The position numbers were made by a program, and so were the translations under genes. 33,303 nt of DNA from Spirochaetaceae bacterium (GTDB lineage: Bacteria; Spirochaetota; Spirochaetia; DSM-27196; SLAA01): assembly GCA_003552185.1 (NCBI GenBank), contig PUOW01000030.1, positions 1-33,303 on the forward strand. Direction: 5' to 3'. The first letter of the stretch is position 1. Every line of letters starts with the position of its first letter. Of this stretch, positions 1-7,388 are shown piece after piece. Below the pieces are notes generated by a model that did no database searches, was not told where the DNA came from, and worked only from the letters and a program-made list of their open reading frames with translations.

Positions 1-266
1 ACCACCATGAGAATCAAAATTGCCTGCATCCCGGTCATGATTCCGCGAAACAGTCCCTGCTGGATAACCTCCCAGCGTATCCCCATTCTGATCGCCACCA
101 GCGCGCCGACGGCAACCGCAAGCACGATCGGAATATGCGGGTCGACCTCCAGCACGATGATGCCGACGCTGAGGATAGCAATCAGAAAGACGATCGGAAT
201 GAGGGCTTCAAAAAGACTGGGCATCCGCGGTAAATCGGGATACTCGATCTGTTCTTGGGGTTCCAT
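1..266 (-). CDS. nhaC: NhaC-family antiporter, N-terminal part (runs off the left edge)
   Basis: The complement of this stretch is open from an ATG at 266 to the window edge (88 codons), with AGGA a few bases upstream. The product starts with a short hydrophilic leader (MEPQEQIEYPDLPRMPSLFE), then two hydrophobic segments joined by a short acidic loop, then the segment WEVIQQGLFRGIMTGMQAIL. This order matches the start of NhaC-type Na+/H+ antiporters, inner-membrane proteins that exchange sodium for protons and have relatives that carry other substrates. It diverges from the arginine deiminase gene, so it might instead exchange amino acids such as arginine and ornithine; that is inference from position only. 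The identification rests on about 88 residues. Confidence 0.75.
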   Translation of the reverse strand, partial: MEPQEQIEYPDLPRMPSLFEALIPIVFLIAILSVGIIVLEVDPHIPIVLAVAVGALVAIRMGIRWEVIQQGLFRGIMTGMQAILILMV

Positions 267-314
267 AGCAATTCCTAGAATTTGGGATGGTAAACTGACT
301 AACTGCCGCACAAA

Positions 315-343
315 AGCCTAATGTGAGAACCCGGGGTTGTCAA
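315..343 (-). promoter_or_regulatory. Candidate promoter of the NhaC-type gene
   Basis: On the minus strand a perfect TTGACA (338-343) is followed after 17 bases by TAGGCT (315-320), about 49 bases before the ATG at 266. The -35 box is consensus and the -10 box is weak. The 210-base gap between the two divergent genes holds this promoter and the one reading toward arginine deiminase. Confidence 0.45.
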
Positions 344-394
344 TTTAGAAATGCATCTGAACGACACACTGCGTTGAGACACTGCCGCGGCGGC

Positions 395-423
395 TTGCCG
401 TTTCGAAGATCATCCCGTATCAT
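395..423 (+). promoter_or_regulatory. Candidate sigma-70-type promoter of arginine deiminase
   Basis: TTGCCG (395-400), a 17-base spacer and TATCAT (418-423) form a good vegetative-type promoter. A start site near 430 would give a leader of about 47 bases before the ATG at 477. No obvious ArgR box was recognised. Confidence 0.5.
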
Positions 424-476
424 TTTACTTCGCCGGCGGGTCACCCCACGCAACTCTGTACTGTGTGAGCGTCGCT

Positions 477-1769
477 ATGACAATCAACGTCGATTCCGAA
501 GTCTCCCCACTGAAGGCGGTTTTGCTGCACCGCCCCGGCCGCGAGCTCGAGCGCCTCACCCCCGACCACCTCGAAAACATGCTGTTCGAAGACATCCCCT
601 GGGTTGAGAAGATGAGCCGCGAACATGATCAGTTCGCGCGCACCCTCGCCGATGAAGGATGCGCGGTGTACTATCTGAGCGAGTTGCTCGGCGAAGTGCT
701 TTCCGGCGCTTCCGAGGCCGCCGGGAGCAATCAAGGCGCGGGCGGTGGGACTGCGGAGAAGGGCGCGAGCCGGATCGCCGCGAGCAACCACCCATCCGCC
801 GCCGAGGCGCGTCGTGCGCTGATCGAAACCACGCTCGAGCACTGCGGCCTGCGAGACACGCTCGAGGCAGGCCCGATCGAAGCCTACCTGAACGAGCTGG
901 ATGCGCGCAGCCTCGCCGAGGTGATTATCACCGGACTGGAGAAGCACGAGATCTCGTTTGCGCCGGCGCGACGTCCGCTCAGCCATTACGTGCGCGAAGG
1001 AAACCCCTTCTACATCCCACCACTCGCGAACCTGTACTTCACGCGCGACCCTGCAACCGTGATCGGTCCTACGCTGTCGATCAACCCCATGAAGGCGGGA
1101 GCCCGGCGGCGCGAGAGCACGTTGATCGCCTTTGTCGTTGCCCATCATCCGCTGCTGCGGGAAAACCGCGAGGTGCTCACCTACCGTGAGAACCCTGCCC
1201 ACACCATAGAGGGCGGCGATATCCTGGTGCTCAACCGCAAGGCGGTGGTGGTCGGGTGCAGCGCGCGGACCTCACCGGCTGCGATCGAGCAACTGGCTTC
1301 CCGCTTACTGCGGCGCGGGTTCGAGCAGGTCCTTGCGGTTCAGATCCCGGCGGCTCGGGCCTACATGCATCTGGATACGGTGCTGACGATGGTGGATCAC
1401 GACGCGTTCTCGATCTTCGGCGGAGTGGAGCGCGAGCTCGCGGTCTACCGTCTGCACGGCACCCCGGAGCTCACGGTTGAGCCGGTCGACAGCCTCACCG
1501 AAGCGCTGGAGCAGGCGCTGGGGTTGAGTGAGGTCCGGTTGATAAGAAACGTCGAGGGCGACACCCTCAGCGCGGCGCGCGAGCAGTGGAACGACAGCAC
1601 CAACACGCTGGCGGTCGCACCGGGCAGAGTTATAACCTACGACCGGAACGTGATCTCGAACCGTGAGCTCAGACGCAACGGCATCGAGGTCCTCGAGATA
1701 GAGGGCTCAGAGCTGGTTCGCGGTCGCGGCGGGCCGCGTTGCATGAGCATGCCGCTGCTACGCGAATGA
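477..1769 (+). CDS. arcA: Arginine deiminase
   Basis: Hydrolyses arginine to citrulline and ammonia, the first step of the cytoplasmic arginine deiminase pathway. Family blocks are visible in order: SPLKAVLLHRPGRELERL, LFEDIP with REHDQF, YFTRDP, EGGDILVLN, HLDTVLTMVD, and the C-terminal GPRCMSMPL that carries the nucleophilic cysteine (codon 1740-1742). Length is 430 residues, a little over the usual 405-420, because a Gly/Ala/Ser-rich stretch (about 705-804) sits between the YLSELL helix and the next helical domain. The start is uncertain: ATG at 477 is chosen, but an in-frame GTG at 465 is possible and neither has a clear ribosome site. Ornithine carbamoyltransferase follows 74 bases later, so arginine use (citrulline to ornithine plus carbamoyl phosphate) is likely. 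Carbamate kinase is not in the window. Confidence 0.93.
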   Translation: MTINVDSEVSPLKAVLLHRPGRELERLTPDHLENMLFEDIPWVEKMSREHDQFARTLADEGCAVYYLSELLGEVLSGASEAAGSNQGAGGGTAEKGASRIAASNHPSAAEARRALIETTLEHCGLRDTLEAGPIEAYLNELDARSLAEVIITGLEKHEISFAPARRPLSHYVREGNPFYIPPLANLYFTRDPATVIGPTLSINPMKAGARRRESTLIAFVVAHHPLLRENREVLTYRENPAHTIEGGDILVLNRKAVVVGCSARTSPAAIEQLASRLLRRGFEQVLAVQIPAARAYMHLDTVLTMVDHDAFSIFGGVERELAVYRLHGTPELTVEPVDSLTEALEQALGLSEVRLIRNVEGDTLSAAREQWNDSTNTLAVAPGRVITYDRNVISNRELRRNGIEVLEIEGSELVRGRGGPRCMSMPLLRE

Positions 1770-1843
1770 GCCTGACGGGAGTAGACGCCGGCGCAGCCTG
1801 TGGTTATGGTACCAACATTCACGCGGAGATCTGGAGGTAAGGC

Positions 1844-2836
1844 ATGCCGGTTAACCTGCGAGGAAGACATCTTCTGACGTTGAAGGACCTGAGCACCGAG
1901 GAGATTCAGTACCTGCTGGACCTCTCGCTGGACCTCAAGCAGAAGAAACGCGCCGGGATACGGACGAAGCTCCTCGACGGCAAGAACGTCGTCCTGATAT
2001 TCGACAAAGCATCCACTCGAACGCGGTGTGCTTTTGAAGTAGCGGTGTACGACGAAGGCGGGCATGTCACCTTTCTCTCCAACAGCCAGATGGGCAAGAA
2101 GGAGTCCCTCGAGGATACCGCCCGCGTGCTGGGGCGCTATTACGACGGGATCGAATACCGCGGCTTCAGCCAGGACACCGCCGAGCTGCTCGCGCGCCAC
2201 GCGGGTGTGCCGGTCTGGAACGGCCTGACCGACACCGACCACCCAACGCAGATCCTCGCCGACTTCATGACGGTACGCGAGCACATCCGCAAACCGCTCG
2301 AGCAAGTGAAGCTCGTGTTCATGGGCGACACCCGCAACAACATGGCGAACGCCATGATGATCGGCGCGGCGAAAACCGGGATGCATTACCTCGGAGTCGG
2401 CCCCAAAGAGCTCCACCCCGCTGATGGGATCATGCGCGAGATGCGCGCAATCGCGGAGGAAACCGGAGCGGTGATCGAGTGCACCGAGAAGATCGAGCCC
2501 GCAATCGCGGACGCCGATGTCGTCTACACCGATGTCTGGGTCTCGATGGGCGAGGAGTCGCAATTCGAGAAACGCATCAAGCTCCTGAGCCCGTATCAGG
2601 TCACGATGGACCTGATCAAACGCACCGGCAATTCCGAGGTCATCTTCATGCACTGCCTTCCGGCCTTCCACGACACCGAAACAGAGATCGGCGCTGAGAT
2701 CGCCGCGAAGTTCGGGATCACCGAGATGGAAGTTACCGACGAGGTGTTCCGCAGCAAATACTCCAAGGTGTTCGACGAGGCCGAAAACCGCATGCACACC
2801 ATAAAGGCCGTGATGGTCGCCACTATCGGGAGCTAA
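1844..2836 (+). CDS. argF: Ornithine carbamoyltransferase
   Basis: Transfers the carbamoyl group between carbamoyl phosphate and ornithine/citrulline; next to arginine deiminase the catabolic direction (citrulline phosphorolysis) is likely. The 330-residue protein has the carbamoyl-phosphate loop STRTR (residues 57-61), HPTQ (133-136) and the ornithine/catalytic motif HCLP (from residue 270), with the usual N- and C-terminal halves and normal length. A strong GGAGGT precedes the ATG by a few bases. It follows arcA on the same strand after 74 bases. It could also serve arginine synthesis; sequence alone cannot separate arcB from argF, so the symbol is given by family. Confidence 0.94.
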   Translation: MPVNLRGRHLLTLKDLSTEEIQYLLDLSLDLKQKKRAGIRTKLLDGKNVVLIFDKASTRTRCAFEVAVYDEGGHVTFLSNSQMGKKESLEDTARVLGRYYDGIEYRGFSQDTAELLARHAGVPVWNGLTDTDHPTQILADFMTVREHIRKPLEQVKLVFMGDTRNNMANAMMIGAAKTGMHYLGVGPKELHPADGIMREMRAIAEETGAVIECTEKIEPAIADADVVYTDVWVSMGEESQFEKRIKLLSPYQVTMDLIKRTGNSEVIFMHCLPAFHDTETEIGAEIAAKFGITEMEVTDEVFRSKYSKVFDEAENRMHTIKAVMVATIGS

Positions 2837-2851
2837 GGGCAAACGCTATTG

Positions 2852-2881
2852 TTGCCATAGACGGTCAGTTTTTCGTACTGT
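2852..2881 (+). promoter_or_regulatory. Possible promoter of the ABC exporter genes
   Basis: TTGCCA (2852-2857) and TACTGT (2876-2881) are 18 bases apart, which would start transcription close to the ATG at 2896. Only a weak ribosome site (AGAGA) is present, so a very short leader is plausible. The match is moderate. Confidence 0.3.
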
Positions 2882-2895
2882 AGTTACAGAGAACT

Positions 2896-3786
2896 ATGGA
2901 ACCGATCATCCAGGTGCGTGAGCTCAGCAAGCGCTATCAGAATGTGCGCGCTGTTGACCGCGTCAGTTTCGATATCCGCGAAGGCATCTGTTTCGGGCTC
3001 CTCGGCCCTAATGGTGCGGGCAAGACGACCACCATCGAGATGATGGAGGGAATCCTCGCGCCCGATAGCGGCCAGATTCTGTTCCGCGGCAACCCCATCG
3101 ACACTCGCTTCAAGGAGAAGGTCGGGATACAGTTTCAGCATACCGCGTTGCCGGAGTTCATCACGGTGCGCGAGACCCTGCAGCTGTTCTCGGCGTTCTA
3201 TCCCGATCCGCGCAGCATGGAGGAGGTCATCGAGATCTGCTCGCTGCGGGAGATCATCAACCGCGACAACCGCAAGCTCTCGGGAGGACAGCGCCAACGG
3301 CTGCTGCTTGCGCTTGCGATCATCCCCGCGCCTGAGGTGGTGTTTCTGGACGAACCGACCACTGGGCTCGACCCGCAAGCGCGGCGCAACTTCTGGTCGC
3401 TGATCGAGCGCGTGAAAGCTGAAGGCACGACGGTGATCCTCACCACCCACTATATGGACGAGGCGCAGCTGCTGTGCGATGAGGTCGCGATCATGGACCA
3501 CGGCAGGATCCTCGAGCTCGACGCTCCGCAACGCCTGCTCGATCGCCATTTCACCGGCGTGCTGATTCGGATTCCCGAGCCGGGCGAGCGTTTCATCACC
3601 GACCCGTCCCAACTGCCGAGCGGCGCTGAGATTCGCGACGGCGCCGTGGAGCTCACCACCGCGCGGATCGACGAAACGGTCCGCAGACTGCTTACGATGG
3701 AGCTCAACCTCGACGGCCTGAGCATTCACAAACCGAACCTGGAAGATCTGTTTCTGAAACTGACCGGGAGCTCGTTGCGCGCCTAA
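2896..3786 (+). CDS. ABC-2-type exporter, ATP-binding protein
   Basis: This 296-residue ATPase powers a membrane exporter. It shows Walker A GPNGAGKTT (from residue 37), the Q-loop near residues 79-81, the signature LSGGQRQRL (128-136), Walker B VVFLDEP (148-154) and the switch histidine in TTHYMDEA (185). The C-terminal 80 residues after the nucleotide-binding domain resemble the regulatory tail of DrrA/CcmA/NatA-type drug and lipid exporters. The permease gene follows after 29 bases on the same strand, so the two form one transporter. The substrate cannot be read from the sequence; drug, lipid or ion export are all possible for the family. Confidence 0.92.
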   Translation: MEPIIQVRELSKRYQNVRAVDRVSFDIREGICFGLLGPNGAGKTTTIEMMEGILAPDSGQILFRGNPIDTRFKEKVGIQFQHTALPEFITVRETLQLFSAFYPDPRSMEEVIEICSLREIINRDNRKLSGGQRQRLLLALAIIPAPEVVFLDEPTTGLDPQARRNFWSLIERVKAEGTTVILTTHYMDEAQLLCDEVAIMDHGRILELDAPQRLLDRHFTGVLIRIPEPGERFITDPSQLPSGAEIRDGAVELTTARIDETVRRLLTMELNLDGLSIHKPNLEDLFLKLTGSSLRA

Positions 3787-3815
3787 GCGGCGAGCCCGGT
3801 TCGGAGAGAGAAAGT

Positions 3816-4889
3816 GTGAAGAAGTTCATCGCGATTTTCAAAGCTCGTAACATGGAGTTCGTTCGCGACCGCGGCGCGTTGTTCTGGAACATCCTGTTCC
3901 CGACTCTGCTCGTGGTCGGCTTCGCGGCGGTGTTCTCAAACGGAGAAGAATCGGTGTTCAGAGTGGGGCTGGTCGGCCACGGCGCGCCGCCGGCGCAGCT
4001 TGCGGGGCTTGAAGGGGTGGAGTTCATCCGGTATGAGGGCGAAGGCGCCGAGTCACTCGAGATCATTCTCAATCGGCTGCGCCGGCATCAGATCGATATG
4101 GTGGTGGATCTCGAGCGCTCGGAATACTACCTCAACACCGAGGCCTCGAGCGCGCCGATTTTGCGGCGACTGGTCGCCGCCCCGTTGTCGCCGGCAGGCG
4201 ACTCCGAGCTCATCGCCGGCGCCGCCGAGCACGGCTCGAATCCTCCGGCGGGCGCGCTCGGCTTCACCGAGCGGCAAATAGCGGGAGAGCCGGTGCGCTA
4301 TGTGGACTGGGTGGTCCCAGGCGTGCTCGGCATGAACATGATGTTCAGCTGCCTGTTCGGTGTCGGCTACGTGCTGGTGCGCTACCGCAAAAACGGTGTG
4401 CTCAAACGGCTGAAGGCGACGCCGGTCTCGGCGCTGACTTTTGTCTCGGCCCAGGGGGCCAGCCGGCTCGTGATCGCGCTCACGACCTCGGTCTTCGTCT
4501 ACCTGGCTACCAACGCGTTTCTCGGATTCATGATGAACGGCTCCTACCTCACGCTCCTGCTTGTCACGATGCTCGCGGTGGTTTGCATGATCAGCATCGG
4601 ACTGATCGTCTCCGGAAGGCTGAAGAGCGAGGAGCTCGCCGAGGGGATGATAAACCTCGTCACCTTTCCGATGATCATTCTCTCGGGTGTTTTCTTCTCA
4701 CTGGAAGGGACGCCGCAGATTCTGCAAACGCTTGCGCTCGCGTTGCCGCTTACGCACTTCATCACCGCGGCGCGCGCGATCATGCTCGACGGCGCCGGAC
4801 TGCTGCAGGTGATGCCGCATGTGGCGACGCTCGCGGTGATGTCGGTTGTGTTCCTGTTCACCTCGGCCGCACTGTTCCGCTGGGAGTGA
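3816..4889 (+). CDS. ABC-2-type exporter, membrane permease
   Basis: This 357-residue inner-membrane protein is the partner of the ATPase just upstream. One transmembrane helix lies near residues 22-42 (WNILFPTLLVVGFAAVF), followed by a periplasmic stretch of about 120 residues. Five or so helices fill the C-terminal half, including a VVPGVLGMNMMFSCLFG segment and an ILSGVFFSLEGTP segment typical of the ABC2_membrane family. The start is a GTG with a purine-rich stretch (GAGAGAGAAAG) ahead of it. It ends 13 bases from the stop codon of the convergent asparagine-synthetase-like gene, with no hairpin terminator in between, so opposing transcripts may overlap here. Confidence 0.88.
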   Translation: MKKFIAIFKARNMEFVRDRGALFWNILFPTLLVVGFAAVFSNGEESVFRVGLVGHGAPPAQLAGLEGVEFIRYEGEGAESLEIILNRLRRHQIDMVVDLERSEYYLNTEASSAPILRRLVAAPLSPAGDSELIAGAAEHGSNPPAGALGFTERQIAGEPVRYVDWVVPGVLGMNMMFSCLFGVGYVLVRYRKNGVLKRLKATPVSALTFVSAQGASRLVIALTTSVFVYLATNAFLGFMMNGSYLTLLLVTMLAVVCMISIGLIVSGRLKSEELAEGMINLVTFPMIILSGVFFSLEGTPQILQTLALALPLTHFITAARAIMLDGAGLLQVMPHVATLAVMSVVFLFTSAALFRWE

Positions 4890-4902
4890 CCCCGGCGTTT
4901 CT

Positions 4903-6378
4903 TTACTTGAAAGGATCCCAGCGCGCGGTCAGCCGCTCGTAACCGGCGGGAAAGAACTCCCGCAACAAGCGGTAGAAGTGAAGCTCCTTCGCCGACCCAA
5001 AGGTCAGCCCCAGGGCACTCGCCGGCGTGCTCGCGAGCTCCTCCTCGGATGCCGCCCCCGCCACCGCCCGGTCCATCAACGCATCCACGCCGACCCCACG
5101 GGCGAAGCGCAGCTTGGGCCGCTCGGCTATCTCGCGCGGAAGCATTTCGCGAAACGCTTCGCGCAGGATCCACTTCTCCACCGGTGCCTCCGGCGCCTGT
5201 TCGGAGACATAGACCTTCAGCTCGAGCGGTATCTTGTCGGCGAACGCCACAACGGCGGTATCGAGGAACGGCGCGCGGTAGTCGACCCCGTTCGCGGTCC
5301 ATGCACGGTCAAGCCGTCGCAACGCGGTGTTGTACGCTACCGCCAGCAGCTTGCGCGCGACCCGTTCGCGCTCGGCCGCATCGTTGATGCTCGTGAGCTC
5401 GCGGAAGTAGCCCCCGAAGAGCTCGTCGGCCCCTTCCCCGACCAGCACCCGCTCGCCCCATTGCGAGGCCAGCCGCGAGGTGTAGTAGTTAGCGATGAAG
5501 CCCGAGACGCAATCCTCGTCGAAGGACTCCAGATGCCACACAGCCTTCGGTATCACCGCGGCGATATCCTCAGCCGTCATCGCATAGACCTCCAGGGGAA
5601 CACCGGCGGCGCGCGCCATCAGCTGCGCGTACTCGAGGTCCTCACCCGGAGAATCTTTGATCGTCGCGCTGAACGCCCTGAGCCCCGGGTTGAGCTCGCG
5701 CGCGGCCGCCAGTACGATCGAGCTGTCAAGCCCGCCGCTCAGCGATACCCCCTCGACCGTCCCGTCGGCCATCGTTTTCTCGACGGCACGAACCACGAGC
5801 TCGCGCAGCACGCGCACCGCTTCTTCCGGACTGTCGAAATCCGGGACCGGCGGGGTATACGGCGTGAACTGCTGAAGCCCGCTGCGGCTGCAGAAGTAGC
5901 TCCCCGGCGGCAACTCCTCCACCGTATCCAGATCCTCGCGGAGCGCCTTCGCCTCGGAGGCGAAATAGAGCGTGCCGCCGGCCGCCACGCCGTACACCAT
6001 CGGCCGCGCGCCGATGGCGTCACGGGCGATGATCGTCCGTTCGCCGTCGATGATCGCACAGCTGAAACTGCCGTCGATCTCCCCGAAACACTCGACCCCC
6101 CTGCGACGGTACAGCTCGCGTACGAAAGCCGCATCGGACATGCCGGGTTGAGTCTTGTTGTACACGACGCCGTCGAGCAATACCGTGGTCGGCGACGCAG
6201 CCTCGCTATCGCGATGCCCCCCGGGGACGGCGGCCGCCATCTCGGCGATGCCGACTACGCCGCCTGCCAGATCGAAGACCTCGGATCTGCGCGGTCCACG
6301 GTGCCGCACCGTTTCGAGCATTCGGTTCACCGTATCTTGATCGGCGCCACGCCCAATGATTCCTACGATCCCGGCCAC
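4903..6378 (-). CDS. Asparagine-synthetase-like protein lacking the glutaminase cysteine
   Basis: A 491-residue member of the AsnB family: an Ntn-type glutaminase-like domain (about residues 1-180), then an ATP-pyrophosphatase synthetase domain with the PP-loop SGGLDSS and the block VLVGEGADELFGGY. The protein starts MAGIVGIIG from a GTG placed after AAGGAGG, so the catalytic Cys that should follow Met is Ala. The glutamine-pocket motif normally NGEIYN reads DGVVYN, also losing the key Glu. The synthetase half looks intact. It probably uses free ammonia or another amine rather than glutamine, or acts in a different acyl-adenylate reaction, as beta-lactam synthetase does. It is the last gene of the corrinoid operon, 32 bases after metF. 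Substrate unknown. Confidence 0.88.
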   Translation of the reverse strand: MAGIVGIIGRGADQDTVNRMLETVRHRGPRRSEVFDLAGGVVGIAEMAAAVPGGHRDSEAASPTTVLLDGVVYNKTQPGMSDAAFVRELYRRRGVECFGEIDGSFSCAIIDGERTIIARDAIGARPMVYGVAAGGTLYFASEAKALREDLDTVEELPPGSYFCSRSGLQQFTPYTPPVPDFDSPEEAVRVLRELVVRAVEKTMADGTVEGVSLSGGLDSSIVLAAARELNPGLRAFSATIKDSPGEDLEYAQLMARAAGVPLEVYAMTAEDIAAVIPKAVWHLESFDEDCVSGFIANYYTSRLASQWGERVLVGEGADELFGGYFRELTSINDAAERERVARKLLAVAYNTALRRLDRAWTANGVDYRAPFLDTAVVAFADKIPLELKVYVSEQAPEAPVEKWILREAFREMLPREIAERPKLRFARGVGVDALMDRAVAGAASEEELASTPASALGLTFGSAKELHFYRLLREFFPAGYERLTARWDPFK

Positions 6379-6410
6379 TGTATCCTCCTTTCAACACCTC
6401 CGGCTCAGGG

Positions 6411-7388
6411 TCAACTGCTCGACGACTGTTCGCCGGAAGCTCCCGCTCCGGTATCCTCAGCTTCGCTCATCCCCAGGCCCCGGTAAATCTCCAACGCGGC
6501 CCTGGAGCGGTTGCGAGTGAAGAGATGAATTCCGTCCACCTGGTTCTCGATGAGGTCAAAGACCTGACCCGTCGCCCAGGTGGTACCCACGTTACGCACC
6601 ATAGCGTCACTTGAAACCCGATCGACCGCCTTCAGCAGCTGCCCCGGGAAGCGGGTAGCCGGGCTGAGGTCTGCGATTCGGTGCATGTCCTTCTTGGAGA
6701 CTATCGGCATGATCCCGGCCAGGATCGGCACCTCGATCCCCGCCATTCTGCAGCGCGCTTGAAAGTCGTAGAACTCGCGGTTGTCGAAAAAGAGCTGAGT
6801 GACCAGCCAGTCGACGCCTGCGTCGACCTTGGCGCGCAGGTACTCCATCTCGAGCAGGCGGTTCGGGGTTTCACGATGCCCCTCGCAGTGACAGCCGGCG
6901 CCGACCGAGATCTCCGGAAACTCGCGCTTGATGAAGCGAACCAGATCGACCGCATGGGGAAAGTCGCGTTTGTGCTTGCTATCGGCTTCGGAGAATGAGC
7001 GGGCCTTCGCGTTCGCGCCCGACCGTTCGCCGCGCAGCGCGAGGATGTTGCGAATGCCCTCCTCGTAGTAAGTGCCGACAAGCTGCTCGATCTCGCTCTT
7101 GCTGCAGCCGAGACAGGTCAGATGCGGGACAACCGTCAGCCCGGTCATGCGCCGAATGCGCAGAACGAGCTCGTGGGTCAATGCCCGCGTTACCGGCCCG
7201 GTGCCGTACCCCACCGTTACGAACGACGGCCTCAGCGGGACCAGCTCTTCGATCGAACGATAGAGCCGCTCGGCTGCTTTCTCGGTGCGAGGAGGGTAGA
7301 AATCGAAGCTCACCGAAACCTCGGCTTTGCGGATCAGCGCTTCCACCCGGGCCTGTTCGGATGATTGCTGTGAAGAAAACGTACTCAT
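6411..7388 (-). CDS. metF: Methylenetetrahydrofolate reductase-like protein (MetF family)
   Basis: A 325-residue TIM-barrel flavoprotein of the MetF family, which interconverts methylene- and methyl-tetrahydrofolate. Family blocks are clear: SFDFYPPRTEKA, FVTVGYGTGP, NILALRGE, DAGVDWLVTQLFFDN and PILAGIMPI. Two residues that are catalytic in the E. coli enzyme differ: the Glu28 position is Asp (residue 29) and the Asp120 position is Glu (residue 121). The usual YPEGHPE block reads CHCEGHRE. The start codon overlaps the upstream mttB stop by four bases (ATGA), so translation is coupled. In this operon it would most simply oxidise methyl-tetrahydrofolate made from methylated amines, but it could also supply methyl-tetrahydrofolate for methionine synthesis. 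Confidence 0.9.
   Translation of the reverse strand: MSTFSSQQSSEQARVEALIRKAEVSVSFDFYPPRTEKAAERLYRSIEELVPLRPSFVTVGYGTGPVTRALTHELVLRIRRMTGLTVVPHLTCLGCSKSEIEQLVGTYYEEGIRNILALRGERSGANAKARSFSEADSKHKRDFPHAVDLVRFIKREFPEISVGAGCHCEGHRETPNRLLEMEYLRAKVDAGVDWLVTQLFFDNREFYDFQARCRMAGIEVPILAGIMPIVSKKDMHRIADLSPATRFPGQLLKAVDRVSSDAMVRNVGTTWATGQVFDLIENQVDGIHLFTRNRSRAALEIYRGLGMSEAEDTGAGASGEQSSSS

Noticed and set aside
323-607. Small plus-strand frame overlapping the arcA start
   Set aside because: Its end overlaps conserved arcA codons in another frame and the product is Arg-rich without similarity.
4846-6486. Long open frame of about 546 codons on the plus strand opposite the asparagine-synthetase-like gene
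   Set aside because: It is Arg/His/Pro-rich with no family motif and lies antisense to a well-recognised gene; high GC content produces such frames.
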